Positions 28,090 through 38,954 of a stretch of 64,000 nt of DNA are shown piece after piece; position 1 is the first letter of the stretch; every line of letters begins with the position of its first letter. The DNA comes from Phycisphaerae bacterium (GTDB taxonomy: Bacteria > Chloroflexota > Anaerolineae > 4572-78 > J111), in NCBI GenBank assembly GCA_028285035.1, contig JANQQF010000039.1, positions 124,001 through 188,000 of the forward strand. The letters run 5' to 3'. The notes under the pieces were generated by a model. That model was given only the letters and a program-made list of their open reading frames with translations, was not told where the DNA came from and made no database searches. A program made the translations under genes and the position numbers.

Positions 28090-31000
28090 CTATTCAACCC
28101 ATCTAACCTGAGCCTGAAATAGGGTGACTAACTTTCTTTCCAAATCTGGTGTAAAGTGGGTAGAGCTGTTAGGAAAATCGATTTGTACAACACGGGATGC
28201 AGTAGGAATATGAATAGCAAAATTGTGCTTCCCACCATTCTGGGTCAATAGATGATACATCTGGCGCAATCGATGCTTGTCTTGATCCAAATTCCCAGTA
28301 CAAGGCAATGTAATATGCAATCCTGCAGATAATTTTTGAGAAGTAGTTTGCTCTCTTTTTTGCGTTGCTGATAGAGAAGGCGTAGAAAGTAGATTTTTTA
28401 CAACAGGCAAGTCAACTGGCTGGCTTTGCTTTACTTCAGCATGATGGCCATTTGTTGTCTTTTTCGAACCTGAGCCATTCTCAACTCCATTTGTGACCAC
28501 CTCTGAAGGGGCTGAGTGACCATTACCCTCAAACATTGGCAGCTTATTTTCAACAGGCTCCGGCTCAACGTTGGATTCTGCAACCCCAGCAACAATCGTC
28601 AATTCGGTTGCAATATTGTCAGCTAAAATCTTAGCGCTATTACCTTTAGCATCAACCTTGCCTCGTACAACTAATAATTTATTCTCTACCAATAACTCTT
28701 TGAACAATGTGTAGGCACGAGGGAAAATAATCACTTCACAGATAGTCTGGATATCCTCAAGCTCAATAAAGGCCATCGGGTCACCTTTTCGAGTTTGATG
28801 GTGTCGAATTGACCTCACCAAACCAGCAACGGTAACCTGTTGCTCGTGTTTTGACTCATCCAGTTCACCTAACAATATTGTACCTGCGGCTTTAATATCA
28901 GCCATATATTTTTGAATGGGGTGAGCTGAGACATAAGCACCGACCAGCTCTTTCTCCCACTCCAAAACTTCTTTTTGGCTAATCGGAGGTGCATCTGGTA
29001 AGGGATGTAAGACTGAGCCTGTCTGTGGGGCATCGAAGTTACCTGCATCAAACATACTCATCTGTCCGGCATCCGCTGCTTTATGCATTGAGCTAGACAA
29101 ATTCACCATTCGGTCCATAATCGCCAGCAATTGATGCCGAGGCGCAAACTCATCGAAAGCACCGACTTTAATCAAACATTCTAAAGCACGGCGCCCTACT
29201 TGCCGCAAATCAACCCGATTACAAAAATCATCAATATCATGGAAAGGGCCACCCTCTTCCCTAGCCGAAACAATTGCCTTGACTGGGCCTTCCCCAACAT
29301 TTTTGACCGCATTCAAACCAAAACGAATTTTAGATGGCTCATCAGGCCGATCTTCAATCCCAAATTCAGTACCACCAAAATTAACATGAGGTGGTAAAAC
29401 TTCGATGCCGATGGCACGACATTCGCCGAGTAACATACCAATTTTATCGGTGGTGCCCTGTTCCACAGTGAGTAAGGCAGCCATATATTCAATCGTATAA
29501 TGCGCTTTCAGATAGGCTGTTTGGCAGGTAACTAAGGCATAGTCAGCAGCGTGGGCTTTGTTAAAGCCATAACGAGCAAAAAACTCAATATCGCCGTAAA
29601 TGGCTTCCGCGATCTCTCTTTCAATCCCATTTTCGATTGATCCATCGATAAATTTTGAGCGGTGTGCCTCAATCTGCTCTTTGATCTTCTTTCCTACAGC
29701 CTTTCGAATACGGTCCGCATCCCCCGGAGCATAACCTGCTAGTTGAGAGGCAATCTGGATAATCTGTTCCTGATAGACAATAATACCGTAAGTTTCCCCC
29801 AAAATTGACTCTAATCGAGGATGCTTAAACTCGACTGGCTCTTCACCATGCATCCGGGCAATGTAAGTGGGAATGTACTCCAACGGGCCTGGCCGGAAAA
29901 GCGAAATCGCAGCCACGATATGCTCAAATTTTGACGGCTTCATCTCGGTCAGAACGCGCCGCATTCCTGAGCCTTCCACCTGGAATACGCCTGTGACATC
30001 ACCACTGGCCAGGAGCTCAAAGGCCTTTTCAGGCGGGGGAAAATGGGGCAACTCCTTAAATGCCTCGGGATTATCCATTGGCAAGTTCTCAAGCGTAAAC
30101 TTGAGGCCGTGACGCTGCTCAATTAATTCTGCTGCTTTACGCATAATCGTTAGCGTCGACAGCCCTAGAAAATCCACTTTAAGTAAGCCAATCGACTCAC
30201 AAACCGGGAATTCAAATTGGGTGACTGACTCAGTAATGACCGAACCTTGTGCCCGCATCACCGGCACGTACTCTGTTAAATCCTGATCAGTAATAATCAC
30301 CGCAGCCGCATGAACGGATGAGTGTCGAGCCACACCTTCAAGATTCCGAGCAGAGTCAATTAATTCTTTGACATAATCAATCGAATCATACTTTTCTTTT
30401 AATTCAGGGGAGAAAAATTCGTGTTCTGAGTCTAAAGAGTTATCAATTGTAGCTGGTTTTCCAGGGATCGCAGAGATGTGTTTGGCAAGGACATCCACCT
30501 CACTTAAGGGGATGTCCATAGCACGACCAACATCCCGTACCGCGGCTCGGGCCTTCATTCGTCCAAATGACACAATTTGAGCCACTCGCTTATCCCCATA
30601 ACGATTGCGGGTATACTCGATCATTAATTCACGTTGATCATCGGGATAATCCAAATCGAAGTCTGGCATCGAAATTCGACCAGGGTTGAGAAATCGCTCA
30701 AAAATCAGATTATGTCGTAAAGGATCAATCAAGGTAATCCCAGCAGCATAGGCCACAATTGAACCCGCTCCGGAACCGCGCACGTTCCACCAAATATTTT
30801 GCTCACGCGCAAAACGACACAAGTCCCATACCAGTAAAAAGTAAATGGCAAAACCCATTTCATTGATAATTTTTAACTCGTGTTCCAAACGCTCCTGCAC
30901 TCGTGGCGAGTTCGCCTCGTCACCATATTTTTCTTGCAAGCCTTGTTCGGTTAAATATCGTAAGAAACCAGGATAATCCTTGTTATCGGCATACATCTTT

Positions 31001-31920
31001 GGCATCAGTTCTACGGGTTGTTCTGGTAAGTCAGGCAAATGGAAATCTTTATCTTCCAGATCAACCTCGCACATCTCAGCAATTTTGACCGTATTCGTGA
31101 AGGCGCTATCAGGCAGATCAGCCAGAGGACGGAAGGTTTCACGCATTTCATCGAGGCTCTTGAGATAATAGGCGTCATCAGACATCCGCATTCGGTCGCG
31201 TTGGGTCACAAGCGCAGATGTTTGTACACAAAGGAGCGTATCATGAGACTTGGCATCTTCGGCGGTGACGTAGTGCACATCGTTAGTCGTCACCATTTCG
31301 ATTTTGTATTTTTTGGCCCACTCAAACAAAGTCGAATTAATTTTGGTTAGCGCGGGAATACTGTGTTCTTGCAATTCGATAAAAAATCGCTCGCGACCGA
31401 ATACATCCAAATACCACTGTAGTCGTTCGAACGCCTTTTCAGGTTGCGGGACGCGACCATCTTCTGGATTCAGCAACCAAGGAATTTCAGCCGCCATACA
31501 GCCTGTAGTACAGATTAGGCCATCTGCATGCGCCGCAAGATAATCAGCATCAATACGAGGCTTGTAGTAGTAGCCATTCAATTGCGCGTCACTGCAAATT
31601 TTGAGCAAGTTTTTGTAGCCTGTCATATTTTGAGCCAAAAGCAGCAAGTGATGACGCATCTTATCTTTGTTTGGGTCACGATCCGTCATACTACGCCCGT
31701 GAGGGGTCATATAGGCTTCAACCCCAATAATGGGTTTAACACCAGATTTTTTACAATTCCGGAAAAACTCAATCGCGCCGTGCATCACGCCGTGGTCGGT
31801 CAAAGCCAAAGCCGGCTGTCCCAATCGAGCCGCCTCTTTTGCTAAGTCTTTCGTTCGCCCCAACCCATCAAGTAGTGAGTATTCACTATGCACATGAAGA
31901 TGACAAAAATCCGATGTCAT
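28090..31920 (-). CDS. dnaE: DNA polymerase III subunit alpha
   Basis: Replicative polymerase, 1276 aa, longer than the roughly 1160 of many DnaE proteins. The N-terminal PHP domain starts [13 protein letters not shown]. The palm has [12 protein letters not shown] and the fingers have [13 protein letters not shown]. The helix-hairpin region has [17 protein letters not shown] sequence ([12 protein letters not shown]) and YQEQIIQIA. An OB-fold lies near 1000-1090. The extra length is a low-complexity linker at about 1105-1195 and a short C-terminal domain. It is not in an operon with other replication genes. Confidence 0.97.
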   Translation of the reverse strand: MTSDFCHLHVHSEYSLLDGLGRTKDLAKEAARLGQPALALTDHGVMHGAIEFFRNCKKSGVKPIIGVEAYMTPHGRSMTDRDPNKDKMRHHLLLLAQNMTGYKNLLKICSDAQLNGYYYKPRIDADYLAAHADGLICTTGCMAAEIPWLLNPEDGRVPQPEKAFERLQWYLDVFGRERFFIELQEHSIPALTKINSTLFEWAKKYKIEMVTTNDVHYVTAEDAKSHDTLLCVQTSALVTQRDRMRMSDDAYYLKSLDEMRETFRPLADLPDSAFTNTVKIAEMCEVDLEDKDFHLPDLPEQPVELMPKMYADNKDYPGFLRYLTEQGLQEKYGDEANSPRVQERLEHELKIINEMGFAIYFLLVWDLCRFAREQNIWWNVRGSGAGSIVAYAAGITLIDPLRHNLIFERFLNPGRISMPDFDLDYPDDQRELMIEYTRNRYGDKRVAQIVSFGRMKARAAVRDVGRAMDIPLSEVDVLAKHISAIPGKPATIDNSLDSEHEFFSPELKEKYDSIDYVKELIDSARNLEGVARHSSVHAAAVIITDQDLTEYVPVMRAQGSVITESVTQFEFPVCESIGLLKVDFLGLSTLTIMRKAAELIEQRHGLKFTLENLPMDNPEAFKELPHFPPPEKAFELLASGDVTGVFQVEGSGMRRVLTEMKPSKFEHIVAAISLFRPGPLEYIPTYIARMHGEEPVEFKHPRLESILGETYGIIVYQEQIIQIASQLAGYAPGDADRIRKAVGKKIKEQIEAHRSKFIDGSIENGIEREIAEAIYGDIEFFARYGFNKAHAADYALVTCQTAYLKAHYTIEYMAALLTVEQGTTDKIGMLLGECRAIGIEVLPPHVNFGGTEFGIEDRPDEPSKIRFGLNAVKNVGEGPVKAIVSAREEGGPFHDIDDFCNRVDLRQVGRRALECLIKVGAFDEFAPRHQLLAIMDRMVNLSSSMHKAADAGQMSMFDAGNFDAPQTGSVLHPLPDAPPISQKEVLEWEKELVGAYVSAHPIQKYMADIKAAGTILLGELDESKHEQQVTVAGLVRSIRHHQTRKGDPMAFIELEDIQTICEVIIFPRAYTLFKELLVENKLLVVRGKVDAKGNSAKILADNIATELTIVAGVAESNVEPEPVENKLPMFEGNGHSAPSEVVTNGVENGSGSKKTTNGHHAEVKQSQPVDLPVVKNLLSTPSLSATQKREQTTSQKLSAGLHITLPCTGNLDQDKHRLRQMYHLLTQNGGKHNFAIHIPTASRVVQIDFPNSSTHFTPDLERKLVTLFQAQVRWVE

Positions 31921-32193
31921 AATTAGCCCCTATAACCATCATTTGAATATTAGCCATTTTAATTATTCTAGCCATTTGCACAATATGTGGTGCTATGTTT
32001 GGTGAAATGCTCTAGATGTAGTAGAAGAACATACGTTTTATGAGGATAAATTTATTATACCACACTTTAGGTGTTGTGCATCTCTTTTGTTCTGAAATTT
32101 TTTCAATAGTTAAAAATTTTAAGGTTCCGATGTTAATAGTAACAATTTCTTATACGCCTAGGCCATTTTTTGCCTCCTAATCAGCGGGTTTTG

Positions 32194-32202
32194 TGTTATG
32201 AT
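32194..32202 (+). promoter_or_regulatory. Extended -10 promoter element
   Basis: TGT-TATGAT matches an extended -10 (TGN followed by TATGAT). It overlaps the first in-frame ATG (32198), which argues that this ATG is not the translation start and that the gene begins at 32252. The divergent gap to dnaE (31921-32193) is AT-rich and otherwise shows nothing clear. Confidence 0.5.
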
Positions 32203-32251
32203 ATGTACGCGTAAATTTAACCATGTTGAGAATAAGGAACCTAGGGCAACT

Positions 32252-33607
32252 ATGCAGGGGATACTGCAATCACAACGACTAAATACCCTTCGAAGGTTTG
32301 ACCGATGGCAAATCACACGTTTCAGTTTAACCGCAACCAGCTTCGGATTGGTCATCATCTTCGCATTCTTTATTTTGTTGACTCCATTAGATACGGCCTG
32401 GGATATTCTTGAATTCCAGGGGGATCGGCTACCGATCATCATAAGTACAGGATTGATATTATTAGGGGCACCCTACTTGTATCGCTGGTCTGGCTACATT
32501 GTTGATTCAATTTTCTATCCAGATACAGCTGAATTTCGAGAAACCATTACCAAAGCTTGCCAAACGTTAACTGAGATTGATACCCGGCAGGAGTTGGAGG
32601 ATTTCCTATCAAAAACTTTAGTCGAAGAACTTCAGGTTGATTACATCCAACTTCAAAAGCAAATACGACGTGAGCCATTAAGGAATACCTTAATGTTGTT
32701 GTTGCAAATGGGAGAACGGGCGCTGGGCACCCTAATCATCGGTCCGAAATGTTCTGGGCGCTCCTATAACGCGGCAGAACGTAGAAGTTCTCGCCAGCTA
32801 CAGCGTCAGGTATCCCTAGTTCTTTCTGTGATCCAGCTAGCGGAGGCGCGACAAGAGGCAGACAAAATGGCGGCACAAAAAAATGTTTTCTTGACAAACA
32901 TTTCCAATGAACTTCGTACACCGCTCAATGCAGTCATTAACCTCACTGGTTTGGTTGCCGATGAAATAATGGGGCCAGTCGAAGTTGAACATAAGACCTA
33001 CCTCAGCCGAGCCGTCAGTGGTTCAGAATATTTGATGAATTTGCTCGACGACATCTTGGATATGACCAAGATTGAGACTGGTCAGCTAAATCTCAATATT
33101 GAAGTGATTGATTTAGGCGAAATCATCAATGATACGGTTTCGATGACGCAGGCCATGTTACAAGGCAATCTTGTTAAATTAAAAGCGACCGTTGACAACG
33201 ACCTCCCTCCCGTCATGGCGGATCGCTTACGAATTCGACAAATTTTATTAAATTTATTGTCAAATGCTGCAAAATTCACAAAAGAGGGTGTGATTTTAAT
33301 CACAGCAACCCATAAAGGAAGTAGGGTTTCAATTTCTGTGCAAGATACGGGGATTGGAATTGCCCCGGAAAATTTACCTTTGATTTTTCAAGATTATCAG
33401 CAGATCATTCATCAAGGTCGGAATGTCAAGCAGATAGAGAGAAAGCAACTAGGTACCGGACTAGGGCTACCAATTACGAAGGCTTTGGTTGAATTACATG
33501 GCGGAAAAATTAAAGTTGAGAGTGAAGAAAATCAAGGCACCAAATTCACGATTGATCTTCCTTTAACAGCCAAGCGTAAATCTGAAAGTAATGGGTACAA
33601 GATTTAA
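32252..33607 (+). CDS. Membrane histidine kinase-like protein with Asn in place of the phospho-accepting His
   Basis: About 451 aa. Two membrane helices lie near 25-50 and 62-78, then a degenerate GAF-like region containing LGTLIIGPK, then the HisKA-like helix. Its H-box reads TNISNELRTPL: the codon at 32906-32908 is AAT (Asn) where His is expected. The N-box (LLSNAAKFTK), G1 (DTGIGIA) and G2 (GTGLGLPIT) are intact, so ATP binding should be possible but autophosphorylation at the usual site is not. It lies two bases before the intact paralogue at 33610 and is followed by a receiver at 35918. It may act as a heterodimer partner or a regulator of the second kinase. Confidence 0.87.
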   Translation: MQGILQSQRLNTLRRFDRWQITRFSLTATSFGLVIIFAFFILLTPLDTAWDILEFQGDRLPIIISTGLILLGAPYLYRWSGYIVDSIFYPDTAEFRETITKACQTLTEIDTRQELEDFLSKTLVEELQVDYIQLQKQIRREPLRNTLMLLLQMGERALGTLIIGPKCSGRSYNAAERRSSRQLQRQVSLVLSVIQLAEARQEADKMAAQKNVFLTNISNELRTPLNAVINLTGLVADEIMGPVEVEHKTYLSRAVSGSEYLMNLLDDILDMTKIETGQLNLNIEVIDLGEIINDTVSMTQAMLQGNLVKLKATVDNDLPPVMADRLRIRQILLNLLSNAAKFTKEGVILITATHKGSRVSISVQDTGIGIAPENLPLIFQDYQQIIHQGRNVKQIERKQLGTGLGLPITKALVELHGGKIKVESEENQGTKFTIDLPLTAKRKSESNGYKI

Positions 33608-33609
33608 GC

Positions 33610-35910
33610 ATGTTTAGAACGTTACATCAGTACATTCCCAATTTATCAATGAATCAATGGTGGCAAATTGCACTGCTGAGCAGCGTCGGATTAGCAACTA
33701 TATTCATTATTGCCAATCTATGGCAAGGTTGGTTATGGGTTAATCAGCCATTTCCCGGATTTCTTCATCGTAATCAAGTTGTCTCCATTAGTGTCTTACC
33801 TGGTTGGTCAGCGGTTGATAAAGGCATCGATATGGGAGACATTATTCAGACGATCGACGGAGAAACCGCAACAAGCCTCTCATTCACGCCATCTACAGAG
33901 TTGAGCAATACTCCCATTAGCTATAAGTTTGAAAAGCCTGACCAAACCCAAGTTACGATCAGACTTGCACAGACAACATTTTCGCTCGGCAATTTTGCCC
34001 AGTGGTTATTAATCCCAGGGTTTTTGGGACTAATTCACCTTGGCTTTATTACAATTTTAAGCTATACCATTCCTCAAACGCCAGCGATTAAATTATACGG
34101 GATCCTCACTATCCTGCTTAGCTTTGCTTTTATTAGTTTTCCGGAACTCACACAGGGAACACAGTTCTATTTAACCCTGTATACCTCATCCGTTGGGGCA
34201 ATCTTGATGCCCCCGGTATTACTTCATTTTTTGCTATTTTATCCCTACCCTCGCATTGTCTTACGTGATTGGCCTTGGTTACTACCACTGATTTACTTGC
34301 CTGTTTTACCAGGTCTTATCCAAATTGCTAATTTACTTGAGAGTCCAGAAATTCTACGAAACTCGGACGAGATATTAGATTTATATACAGCTATCTATGG
34401 TCTTGCTGGATTAGGTTTAATATTCCAAGCCTTGTGGAAAGGTAATTTCCCTAAACGTAAGCGGGCCACAGTATTGTTGGCAGGCTTTATCATTCCAACA
34501 AGCTTTTTTGTATTACAAATTCTAAAAGCATTCGGCTTATCCAGTGTACTTCTCACACCAGTATATCAATTGGCTGACAGATATGTCCTTTGGAGTATTG
34601 CTGTAGCCGCTGCATTTTCAATTATTCGCTATGATGTGTTTGGAGCCAGCCGAGTTAGCCATAAACACATTCTTTTTATTGCTACTCTCAGTGGCTTATT
34701 AGGCTTATCACTACTACTTTTTGGATTTGCCAGCCCACTACCGATTGGTTTTAATCGCCTCGGACAAATTGATTATCTCTACATCATTTTAACGATTGCA
34801 ATTTTTTATCTATGTCGCTATCTCGTTCAACGTCTTATTCGATGGTGGAGTACGAGATATTCCGTCTATCGTTTAGAAGACTTTCGGACAAACACCCGTA
34901 TTCTGTCCCATGAGCTTCTCAAAATTTCTACTCGACGCGACCTCGAGGAGTTGATTAGTTGGAACCTAGCGACTGATTTTGGCCTACAATCGGCTGAGAT
35001 TTCAACGCGAAATACACCAAATATGCCGTACTCTATGGAGTTACCTTTGGCAATCCAAAACACCTCTCTTGGCACGCTATATTTGGGGCCAAAAATCAAT
35101 GGTGAGGTTTTTTCGGAGCAGGAAAAAGCTATTTTTGAAAGCGCATTGCAACAAATCGCCCTAACATTACTCAGTGTCGAGCTTGATGATGCCATTCAAG
35201 TCACAGAACAGTTAACTCGGCTTAAAAGTAAATTCCTGGCGAATGTAACGCACGAATTACGAACGCCACTTAATGGGATTATCAATTACATTGGCTTTAC
35301 CCTTGATGATGCTCAAACTCTGAATGACGAACAGATGATGTACTTAAAGCAGGCCTTTGATGGTGCCGAAAAACTACTTGATTTGATTAACAATATTTTA
35401 GATATGAGTAAAATAGAGGCGGGGCAAATGCAATTGATGTCCCACCCTGTTGACCTAAGGCAAATGATTTTTGATCTAACACCGATCATTCACGATCTTA
35501 TCGGAGAAAAACGTGTGCAGTTTATCACCGAAGTTTCTCCTACATTACCCATTTTTCAGGCAGACCAACATCGCATACGTCAAATCCTGCTCAATGTCTT
35601 ATCAAATGCAATCAAATTCACGCTCAAAGGCTGGGTTGAACTAACCGCATCTCAAAGAAATGGAGATGTTATTATCAAAATAGCTGATACAGGGCCCGGT
35701 ATCGATCAGAACACCTTACCGACAATTTTTGAACAATTCGCCACCAATAATCTCACGGATCAAATAAAAACGACGGGACCTGGTTTAGGCTTACCCATTA
35801 CAAAATCACTGGTTGAAATGCATCGGGGTGAAATCCTGGTCGACAGTCAGCCTAATGTAGGGACAACATTTACAATTACCCTACCACTTGAAAAAATCTA
35901 TCAAAATTGA
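33610..35910 (+). CDS. Polytopic membrane histidine kinase with N-terminal PDZ-like domain
   Basis: A 766-aa sensor. A first helix (about 17-38) is followed by an extracytoplasmic PDZ-like segment (about 50-120, VDKGIDMGDIIQTIDGE), about eight membrane helices up to residue 400, and a GAF-like region with LGTLYLGPK. HisKA has the His present (NVTHELRTPLNG), followed by the N-box (VLSNAIKFTL), G1 (DTGPGID) and G2 (GPGLGLPIT). The plan recalls ComP-like sensors. The GAF-like and kinase parts are paralogous to the preceding gene, with which it is surely cotranscribed. The receiver at 35918 follows after seven bases. Confidence 0.9.
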   Translation: MFRTLHQYIPNLSMNQWWQIALLSSVGLATIFIIANLWQGWLWVNQPFPGFLHRNQVVSISVLPGWSAVDKGIDMGDIIQTIDGETATSLSFTPSTELSNTPISYKFEKPDQTQVTIRLAQTTFSLGNFAQWLLIPGFLGLIHLGFITILSYTIPQTPAIKLYGILTILLSFAFISFPELTQGTQFYLTLYTSSVGAILMPPVLLHFLLFYPYPRIVLRDWPWLLPLIYLPVLPGLIQIANLLESPEILRNSDEILDLYTAIYGLAGLGLIFQALWKGNFPKRKRATVLLAGFIIPTSFFVLQILKAFGLSSVLLTPVYQLADRYVLWSIAVAAAFSIIRYDVFGASRVSHKHILFIATLSGLLGLSLLLFGFASPLPIGFNRLGQIDYLYIILTIAIFYLCRYLVQRLIRWWSTRYSVYRLEDFRTNTRILSHELLKISTRRDLEELISWNLATDFGLQSAEISTRNTPNMPYSMELPLAIQNTSLGTLYLGPKINGEVFSEQEKAIFESALQQIALTLLSVELDDAIQVTEQLTRLKSKFLANVTHELRTPLNGIINYIGFTLDDAQTLNDEQMMYLKQAFDGAEKLLDLINNILDMSKIEAGQMQLMSHPVDLRQMIFDLTPIIHDLIGEKRVQFITEVSPTLPIFQADQHRIRQILLNVLSNAIKFTLKGWVELTASQRNGDVIIKIADTGPGIDQNTLPTIFEQFATNNLTDQIKTTGPGLGLPITKSLVEMHRGEILVDSQPNVGTTFTITLPLEKIYQN

Positions 35911-35917
35911 GGATACA

Positions 35918-36325
35918 ATGACACAATTTGAAAATTGCAATGCTTTAGTTGTTGAAGATGATGTTTCCGGCTTGGCCATTATTTCTGTCATGCTACGACG
36001 TCTTGGCATAAAAACCGTCATGGAGCGCTATGCCAGCACAATTCCCGAACGCGTTGAGCGAATGTCTAAAATCGATGTTGTCTTTTTAGATTTAGGATTA
36101 CCAGATGGTGATGGATATGAGGTGTTGGAACATCTAAAATCATTGGAGGCACTCAAAGATACGCCAGTGGTTGCGGTCACGGCTCGCGATGCAAGTACAG
36201 AGATGGCTAAGGCGCAAGCAGCCGGATTTGATGGCTTTTTGGGCAAGCCCCTCAATCGTAATCGCTTTCCTGACCAAGTCCGTCGTATTTTAGATGGTGA
36301 GGGTGTTTGGGAAGTCTATCGCTAA
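35918..36325 (+). CDS. Stand-alone receiver (CheY-like) response regulator
   Basis: About 135 aa with only a receiver domain. The acidic pocket is in VVEDDVS, the phospho-acceptor Asp in VVFLDLGLPDG and the Lys in LGKPLN. The ATG at 35918 follows a GAGG ribosome site; an upstream ATG at 35888 overlaps the kinase gene and is less likely. It is the third gene of the kinase-kinase-receiver operon. With no output domain it would act by protein contact, or pass phosphate on in a relay. Confidence 0.9.
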   Translation: MTQFENCNALVVEDDVSGLAIISVMLRRLGIKTVMERYASTIPERVERMSKIDVVFLDLGLPDGDGYEVLEHLKSLEALKDTPVVAVTARDASTEMAKAQAAGFDGFLGKPLNRNRFPDQVRRILDGEGVWEVYR

Positions 36326-36370
36326 TCGTAAGCCTTTTCCACGAAGTCGGCAGTATCGTGTCAAAAAGCC

Positions 36371-37144
36371 TTAAGTTGGGTCACTGGTCCGATCAGGGGC
36401 CAGCCAAGTCATATAAATTGCGCCCCCAATCAATATCACCGCAGCAATCACCCACAAAATAGCCCAGATAATGGCCGGAATAAACGTTAGCTCGGCCATC
36501 GAACGTGCATCATTGGCTGGTGCAGCTAGAAATTGGGTGGACAAGCCAACGACAGTGAAGAGATCTGTGAAGGCGGTGAGGCCTGCCTGTATAGCAACGA
36601 CATGCAGCAAAAAGATTGTGATACTAGCACTCGCCCTAAGCGCCACCCATAGAAAAACCGCCCCAAAAATCAAGCTGGCAAATGTCGTTAGTAATCCACG
36701 CAAAAACAATCCCGCAAATATAGTGGGCACGGCGTATCTTAGGGCCAAAAGTATCATACCAGCCCCAAGAACTCCCATGGCAATCCGGCTACTGCGCTGA
36801 CTGTGCCCTAACATAATCAAGGCTGCGCCAAAGACAGCCACCCCGAGATATCCCGCTGGAATTACAATAAGCCGCCAGCCTCCCGCCGTGTAAGCTAAAC
36901 CCGACCCATTTGGCGAAATCTCAAATCGCAAGAAGGCTCCTCCCGTTAGCAAAGCCGCTAACCCGTGCCCTAATTCGTGTACAATTGTAATCAAAAGACG
37001 GAATGGGTAATTAATGATGTTGAGACCGGGGATAATGGCTATGACTAAGGTGAACACACCGGCCAATCCAATCAGGGTTAAAATCTGTTGGGTTGAAAGT
37101 GGCTTATCAGAATTGCTAAAGAGTGATTGTGTTGAATTCATCAT
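36371..37144 (-). CDS. M50B-like membrane metallopeptidase (copy A)
   Basis: A 257-aa polytopic protein with about seven helices. It carries a zinc-binding HExxH motif in VHELGHGLAALLTGG near residue 67, inside a helix, as in the peptidase M50B-like family of site-2-protease relatives. A paralogue lies at 38150. It is the last gene of a five-gene minus-strand run. The substrate is unknown; cleavage of a membrane-anchored regulator is the family theme. Confidence 0.82.
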   Translation of the reverse strand: MMNSTQSLFSNSDKPLSTQQILTLIGLAGVFTLVIAIIPGLNIINYPFRLLITIVHELGHGLAALLTGGAFLRFEISPNGSGLAYTAGGWRLIVIPAGYLGVAVFGAALIMLGHSQRSSRIAMGVLGAGMILLALRYAVPTIFAGLFLRGLLTTFASLIFGAVFLWVALRASASITIFLLHVVAIQAGLTAFTDLFTVVGLSTQFLAAPANDARSMAELTFIPAIIWAILWVIAAVILIGGAIYMTWLAPDRTSDPT

Positions 37145-37183
37145 TGCCCCATCAAATCAAATTATTCAAAAATGGCTCAATTC

Positions 37184-38011
37184 TTAGACGGCCCAACGAC
37201 GACAATGTTCCAAACTCGCTCGCATCGTCTCGATAATTTTAGCATCCGTCTCTCCGCCATACAAGGCATCTGGATGTAACTCCAACGTAATCACCCCTGG
37301 ATAATCATCTTTGGCCATCGTACTAATTAGCCGATCCAACTTTAGGTGCCCTTTTTCTGGCAATCGATGCTCACGGCCATCAAAATTACTCAAATGAACA
37401 TGATGCACACGACCTCGTAGCTGAGCATAGGCCTGATTGGGATCAATCCCCCACGTGCCCAGATGCGTTGTATCAAGTGTAATTTGGGGAAACCGAGCAA
37501 TCTCACCAATAGTATTCCAATAATGCCCGTTTAATCGCTGACCTAATACCTGACGCGCAGGCATATTTTCAATACATAATTTTACCTTTGTCTTGGACTG
37601 CAACGACAGATAGTCACTTTCTAACCAAGCAGCATATCTACGATCAGGGTTAGGTCCTAAAGGAAGGAGAATGCGTTTGTTTCCTAAACTAATGCTGGTC
37701 AAACCGATGCGGCGGGGGAGATGATGAACCACAACCTGCGCCCCAATGGCCTCGGCCAATTTCACCGAGGCTTCAATTCGGCCCATCTCTGAGGCTGGCC
37801 AGCCTGCTATCTTTGGTGAAAAGGGACTATGTATAACGCTCACGGGCAGATCATAACGGTCAATCAATTGTTGTAGATAGTCAGGTTGTCGGGTGTCCCA
37901 CCGATAATCAACCATCAACTCAATCCCATTAAATCCAGCTTGGGCAGCAAAATCAAAACAGCGTTCAATACTGTAGGTGTACAGTGAACCTGTTGAAAAG
38001 ATAAATTTCAT
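37184..38011 (-). CDS. Sugar phosphate isomerase/epimerase family TIM-barrel protein
   Basis: A 275-aa AP-endonuclease-2-like TIM barrel. It starts MKFIFSTGSLYTYSIERCFD. The likely metal ligands are Glu in CIENMPAR, His in TLDTTHLG, His in VHHVHLSNFDG and Glu in VITLELHPD, which fits xylose-isomerase-like enzymes. The substrate is not identifiable. It lies between two M50B-like protease genes on the same strand, with gaps of 39 and 138 bases, an unusual neighbourhood for a sugar enzyme. Confidence 0.85.
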   Translation of the reverse strand: MKFIFSTGSLYTYSIERCFDFAAQAGFNGIELMVDYRWDTRQPDYLQQLIDRYDLPVSVIHSPFSPKIAGWPASEMGRIEASVKLAEAIGAQVVVHHLPRRIGLTSISLGNKRILLPLGPNPDRRYAAWLESDYLSLQSKTKVKLCIENMPARQVLGQRLNGHYWNTIGEIARFPQITLDTTHLGTWGIDPNQAYAQLRGRVHHVHLSNFDGREHRLPEKGHLKLDRLISTMAKDDYPGVITLELHPDALYGGETDAKIIETMRASLEHCRRWAV

Positions 38012-38149
38012 ATCAACGTCCTATGACAAAATTCACTGTCACAGTTTAATGTAAATTAAGAAAATGGTCGAGTTAGGCAGAGGAAATTCTTACAGCGAGG
38101 ATTTGAGCGTAGAAAGAATTCTGATAGGCAGATTTACGATATGATTTCC

Positions 38150-38836
38150 TTAAATCAAACCTCGTAGCCAAGTAAACCAAAAGGCAAAGCCCAGCATACC
38201 AACCGCGCAAAAAAGCCACAAGGCCGCCCATAGACGAGGGGTACAGCCAGCCAAATCCGCCATCTGACTAGCATCATCATCACCATCAATGTTACGCGAC
38301 AAAGAAATCAAATGTCGAATAGTGGCTACCCCACCTTGAAGAGCCAAAAAATTAAGGAGAAATATGGAGATGAGCACGGGAGTCAGCCAGGCAACTCCAA
38401 TAAAAATGCTACCAAAGCCAAGACCAATCAAGGTCACTAACGGAGAACGTACCCCATAAAGTAGCACGACTAAAATCGAGAAACTACCAATCAAGGTGAG
38501 GGTGTAAGGTGCAAAGTCTGGGAGACTACTAAGAATCATCAGGGTCGCACTAAAGAGAGCGGTGCCAAGATAACCGGCGATGTTAATCAGGGCATTATCC
38601 CCGCCTCGCGTCCGGGCAAAGCCTCCGCCCCCCGCCACCAGAGAAATCTCGACGATGTGACCGTTGGTTAGGCCAGCTGCCAAAATATGTCCCACTTCAT
38701 GAATCATTGTGTAGAACATATCAAAGGGACGCCATAAAACTGGTACCAAATTCACCACTAATATCATCGTGATCACTGCACTGACAATCAAAATCGCTTG
38801 TAGGGAGTTTTGTGGTGTAACAAGTATCTCTAGCAC
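38150..38836 (-). CDS. M50B-like membrane metallopeptidase (copy B)
   Basis: A 228-aa polytopic protein with HExxH in MIHEVGHILAAGLTNG near residue 46 and a following Gly-rich loop (GGGGFARTRGG). It has the same overall plan as the protein at 36371, including the helix-GYLG(T/V)A(L/V)F motif after the active site, so the two are paralogues. It lies 118 bases after the VWA-SIR2 gene on the same strand and may be expressed with it. Confidence 0.82.
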   Translation of the reverse strand: MLEILVTPQNSLQAILIVSAVITMILVVNLVPVLWRPFDMFYTMIHEVGHILAAGLTNGHIVEISLVAGGGGFARTRGGDNALINIAGYLGTALFSATLMILSSLPDFAPYTLTLIGSFSILVVLLYGVRSPLVTLIGLGFGSIFIGVAWLTPVLISIFLLNFLALQGGVATIRHLISLSRNIDGDDDASQMADLAGCTPRLWAALWLFCAVGMLGFAFWFTWLRGLI

Positions 38837-38954
38837 GCTGGTTCTAGCCTCTGATAGTGTTTGTTATGTCTAGTTTAGCACAAACTATGTTAAGGTAAAA
38901 GATTTTAGGACCAAGGTTGATCTAACCAAGCCTCTTGCGAAATTACATCAAGAA

